A DNA stretch of 15,490 nucleotides, from assembly GCA_007116205.1 (NCBI GenBank), contig SKIY01000089.1, positions 1 to 15,490 of the forward strand, written 5' to 3'. This DNA comes from Candidatus Izemoplasma sp. (GTDB lineage Bacteria; Bacillota_I; Bacilli_A; Izemoplasmatales; Izemoplasmataceae). The notes under the pieces were generated by a model that saw nothing but the letters and a program-made list of their open reading frames with translations, had not been told where the DNA came from and did not search any database. Both the position numbers and the translations under genes were made by a program. Positions 13,518 through 15,490 of this stretch are shown here, one piece after another; position 1 is the stretch's first letter; each line of letters begins with the position of its first letter.

Positions 13518-13575
13518 TCTTGTAAGACCAACGTAACTTAAAACTATTTATATTAAACATTTGGAGGGATACACC

Positions 13576-15490
13576 ATGAAAAAAATACTTGTTTTATTTG
13601 TTTTTGCTTTAACCGTTTTTACTTTAGCAGCATGTGATGACAGCTTAGAAACCAGCGCTATTGAAAGCATTCGACTTAACGAAGATGCTGAATGGGAAGT
13701 GACTTATGTCAACGGCTCTTCAACGACGCTCGCAGCTGAAGATGCATTAATTACAAGTGCTCAAAAGCAAGCGAATGGTAAACTACTCATTACCTTTGAT
13801 AGTGGTTATACCGAATTGATCGATTTTGAAGATAGTGCATCTGAAACATACTTAATGGTAACCTTTTTACGGCCTGATGGATTAATTCATGATGTGCAGT
13901 TCTTACTACCAGGAGAAAATGCCGAAGCAGTTGAAGGCCCTGAAAAATATGGCCATGTTTTTATGGCATGGGACACTGATCTTGATGCCATTGATGAAGA
14001 CACTATCGTTGAAGGTATCTATGAGCCTGATACTTTTCAAGCAACCATCGAAAACAACTTAGATGGAATCGATTATGATCCGATAACATTTACCTTTAAT
14101 AGTCGGATTACTGCGCCAACAATACGTTCTGATTATCCTGAAGGATATACATTAGAAGGTATTTATTACGATGAAGCTATGACGAAACGTTATCATCGCT
14201 TAGATTATCAAACCGAAGATATCACGCTTTATTACCATTGGATTGATATAAACTTATACTATACAGAAACGGTTTTTAAAGAAGTATTAGAGCTACTTAA
14301 AACAAACCATTATAAAGATATTAGTGATGAAGAATTTTATCAGTTTGCAACATACGCTTTAATCGATGCACTTAATGATCCTTATACGAGCTATTTAACC
14401 CCTCGACAACGCGAACAATTCCAAAGCTTACTCGGTGAAGATTTTGTTGGCGTAGGCATCACCGTTGAAAATATTAACGAAGATGTCATCATCCGCCAAG
14501 TGTGGCCTGATTCACCAGCTGAATCTGCAGGGCTACGCGCAGGCGATCGCATTACGTATATCGATGAAATTCATGTTGAAAACTTAGATTATATCGATAC
14601 TATTATGTTATTGCTTGGAGAAATTAATACCGTAGTAGAAATTGGTGTGTCCCGTTCAGGGTTTGGTGAGACGTTATTCTTTACAATGACACGCGCACGC
14701 ATTCCGAACCCTAGCGTTGAATATGAAATATTTGAAAGCGACGGCGACCATGTTGGACACTTGAAAATTAATACCTTTGGTGCACAGACCGCTGGGCTTG
14801 TAAATGATGCCTTGGCTGCATTTGATGCTGATCCAAACATTACTGGTGTTATTGTAGATGTGCGCTATAACGGCGGGGGATACTTAACTGCAGTACTCGA
14901 CATACTCGATGCCATACTCCCTGTTACAGATAAACCGCTTTTTTCTACCTACAGCACCCATTTAGGACAAAATTTAATGACTGATTATCACGGGACATTC
15001 AATCCCGCTCCGCGTGATTATGACTTTGTTGTTTTAATCAATGAGTTTAGTGCCAGCGCTTCAGAAGTATTGGCTGCTGCTATGCAAGAACACGGTGGCT
15101 ATACCGTTATTGGTAAAGATACTTTAGGTAAAGGAACGATGCAGATTTCTATGCGTCTTAGCAACGGGTCAGATATAAATGTAACCGTTGGGCAATGGTT
15201 CACCCCTGATGGGAACTGGATCCATCAAAATGAAGGCGATATGAATGGGGTCATGCCAGATATTTATGTTGATAGAGATCCATTCTTTGATGCTTTTAAC
15301 ATCTATTTACGCGATGGACAATCACTCGTTTTTGATACCGTATCTGATGCTAATGCAAATGCCCAAATTATTTTAAATTTAATGGGCTATGACGTACGAA
15401 CTGATGGTTACTACGATCAGCAAGTCGTCGATGCGGTTATAGCCATTCAAGCAATGCACGGCTTGCCTGAAACCGGAGAAATCGACACAG
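13576..15490 (+). CDS. S41 C-terminal-processing protease lipoprotein with InlB-like repeat, PDZ and peptidoglycan-binding domains; 3' end outside window
   Basis: An extracellular, lipid-anchored serine protease of the CtpA/CtpB family that would trim secreted or envelope proteins. The frame is open from ATG 13576 (GGAGG at 13563-13567) to the window end, 638 codons. Signal peptide MKKILVLFVFALTVFTLAAC gives lipobox LAAC and Cys20. Residues about 21-155 are unassigned. Residues about 165-222 look like an InlB/Listeria-Bacteroides repeat (FTFNSRITAP, PEGYTLEGIYYDE, ITLYYHW). A helical entry segment with DPYTSYL, a PDZ domain (about 288-370) and the S41 core follow. The Ser-Lys-Gln set is intact: S494 in FSASASE, K519 in GKG and Q523, with the same spacing as in CtpB. 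Residues from about 595 (ILNLMGYDVRTDGYYD, then VIAIQAMHGLPETG) begin a PG_binding_1 domain that is cut off. Substrates are unknown. Confidence 0.92.
   Translation, partial: MKKILVLFVFALTVFTLAACDDSLETSAIESIRLNEDAEWEVTYVNGSSTTLAAEDALITSAQKQANGKLLITFDSGYTELIDFEDSASETYLMVTFLRPDGLIHDVQFLLPGENAEAVEGPEKYGHVFMAWDTDLDAIDEDTIVEGIYEPDTFQATIENNLDGIDYDPITFTFNSRITAPTIRSDYPEGYTLEGIYYDEAMTKRYHRLDYQTEDITLYYHWIDINLYYTETVFKEVLELLKTNHYKDISDEEFYQFATYALIDALNDPYTSYLTPRQREQFQSLLGEDFVGVGITVENINEDVIIRQVWPDSPAESAGLRAGDRITYIDEIHVENLDYIDTIMLLLGEINTVVEIGVSRSGFGETLFFTMTRARIPNPSVEYEIFESDGDHVGHLKINTFGAQTAGLVNDALAAFDADPNITGVIVDVRYNGGGYLTAVLDILDAILPVTDKPLFSTYSTHLGQNLMTDYHGTFNPAPRDYDFVVLINEFSASASEVLAAAMQEHGGYTVIGKDTLGKGTMQISMRLSNGSDINVTVGQWFTPDGNWIHQNEGDMNGVMPDIYVDRDPFFDAFNIYLRDGQSLVFDTVSDANANAQIILNLMGYDVRTDGYYDQQVVDAVIAIQAMHGLPETGEIDT

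Noticed and set aside
14589..14840. Minus-strand 83-codon frame in the protease region
   Set aside because: It lies within the S41 protease gene, whose plus-strand frame stays open for 638 codons with an intact PDZ and catalytic core.

Overview
The window is AT-rich and densely coded. It carries a cell-wall-poor or Gram-positive type gene set: lipoproteins with a lipobox Cys at residue 20 and Firmicutes-style Shine-Dalgarno (SD) sites and promoters, with no outer-membrane genes. Trp is TGG throughout the long frames, no in-frame TGA occurs, and every gene stop I can read is TAA, so the code is standard. My inference is a low-GC Firmicute or a standard-code relative of the Mollicutes (Acholeplasma, Izemoplasma or Haloplasma-like). 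Nothing in the window fixes the genus.

Layout. 1-441 (-): 5' part of an amino-acid ABC transporter binding lipoprotein. 380-748 (-): C-terminal half of a GNAT acetyltransferase, probably a remnant. 733-5570 (-): two-gene unit in which a protein built from three degenerate signalling domains (FprA/ODP-like metallo-beta-lactamase fold, GGDEF, receiver) is coupled by a TAATG junction to a HEAT-repeat/GT2 membrane polysaccharide synthase. 5667-8590 (-): Cache-HAMP-GGDEF-EAL protein followed by a DUF998-like membrane protein, closed by a strong terminator. 8661-9272 (-): cyclase/kynurenine-formamidase-like metal hydrolase. 9412-10047 (+): uridine kinase. 10073-10801 (-): FabG-type reductase. 10890-12940 (-): a B12-binding protein with CarH-type photosensor residues, two bases upstream of a diguanylate cyclase with an AGDEF active site. 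13078-13458 (+): small lipoprotein. 13576 to the end (+): S41 C-terminal-processing protease lipoprotein, cut by the window edge.

The main theme is cyclic-di-GMP. The window holds one probable synthase (10890-11876), one probable phosphodiesterase (6263-8590), one probable non-catalytic receptor or scaffold (3585-5570) and one probable output, a polysaccharide synthase (733-3585). The synthase's likely input is a corrinoid protein with the W-H-x8-E-H and E-x-H-x-x-G residues of light-sensing CarH proteins. I infer a light- or B12-responsive c-di-GMP circuit controlling an exopolysaccharide. The domain calls are well supported by motifs; the wiring between genes is a hypothesis.

No tRNA, rRNA, CRISPR array, insertion sequence or attachment site was seen. 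No gene-free stretch exceeds 300 bases.
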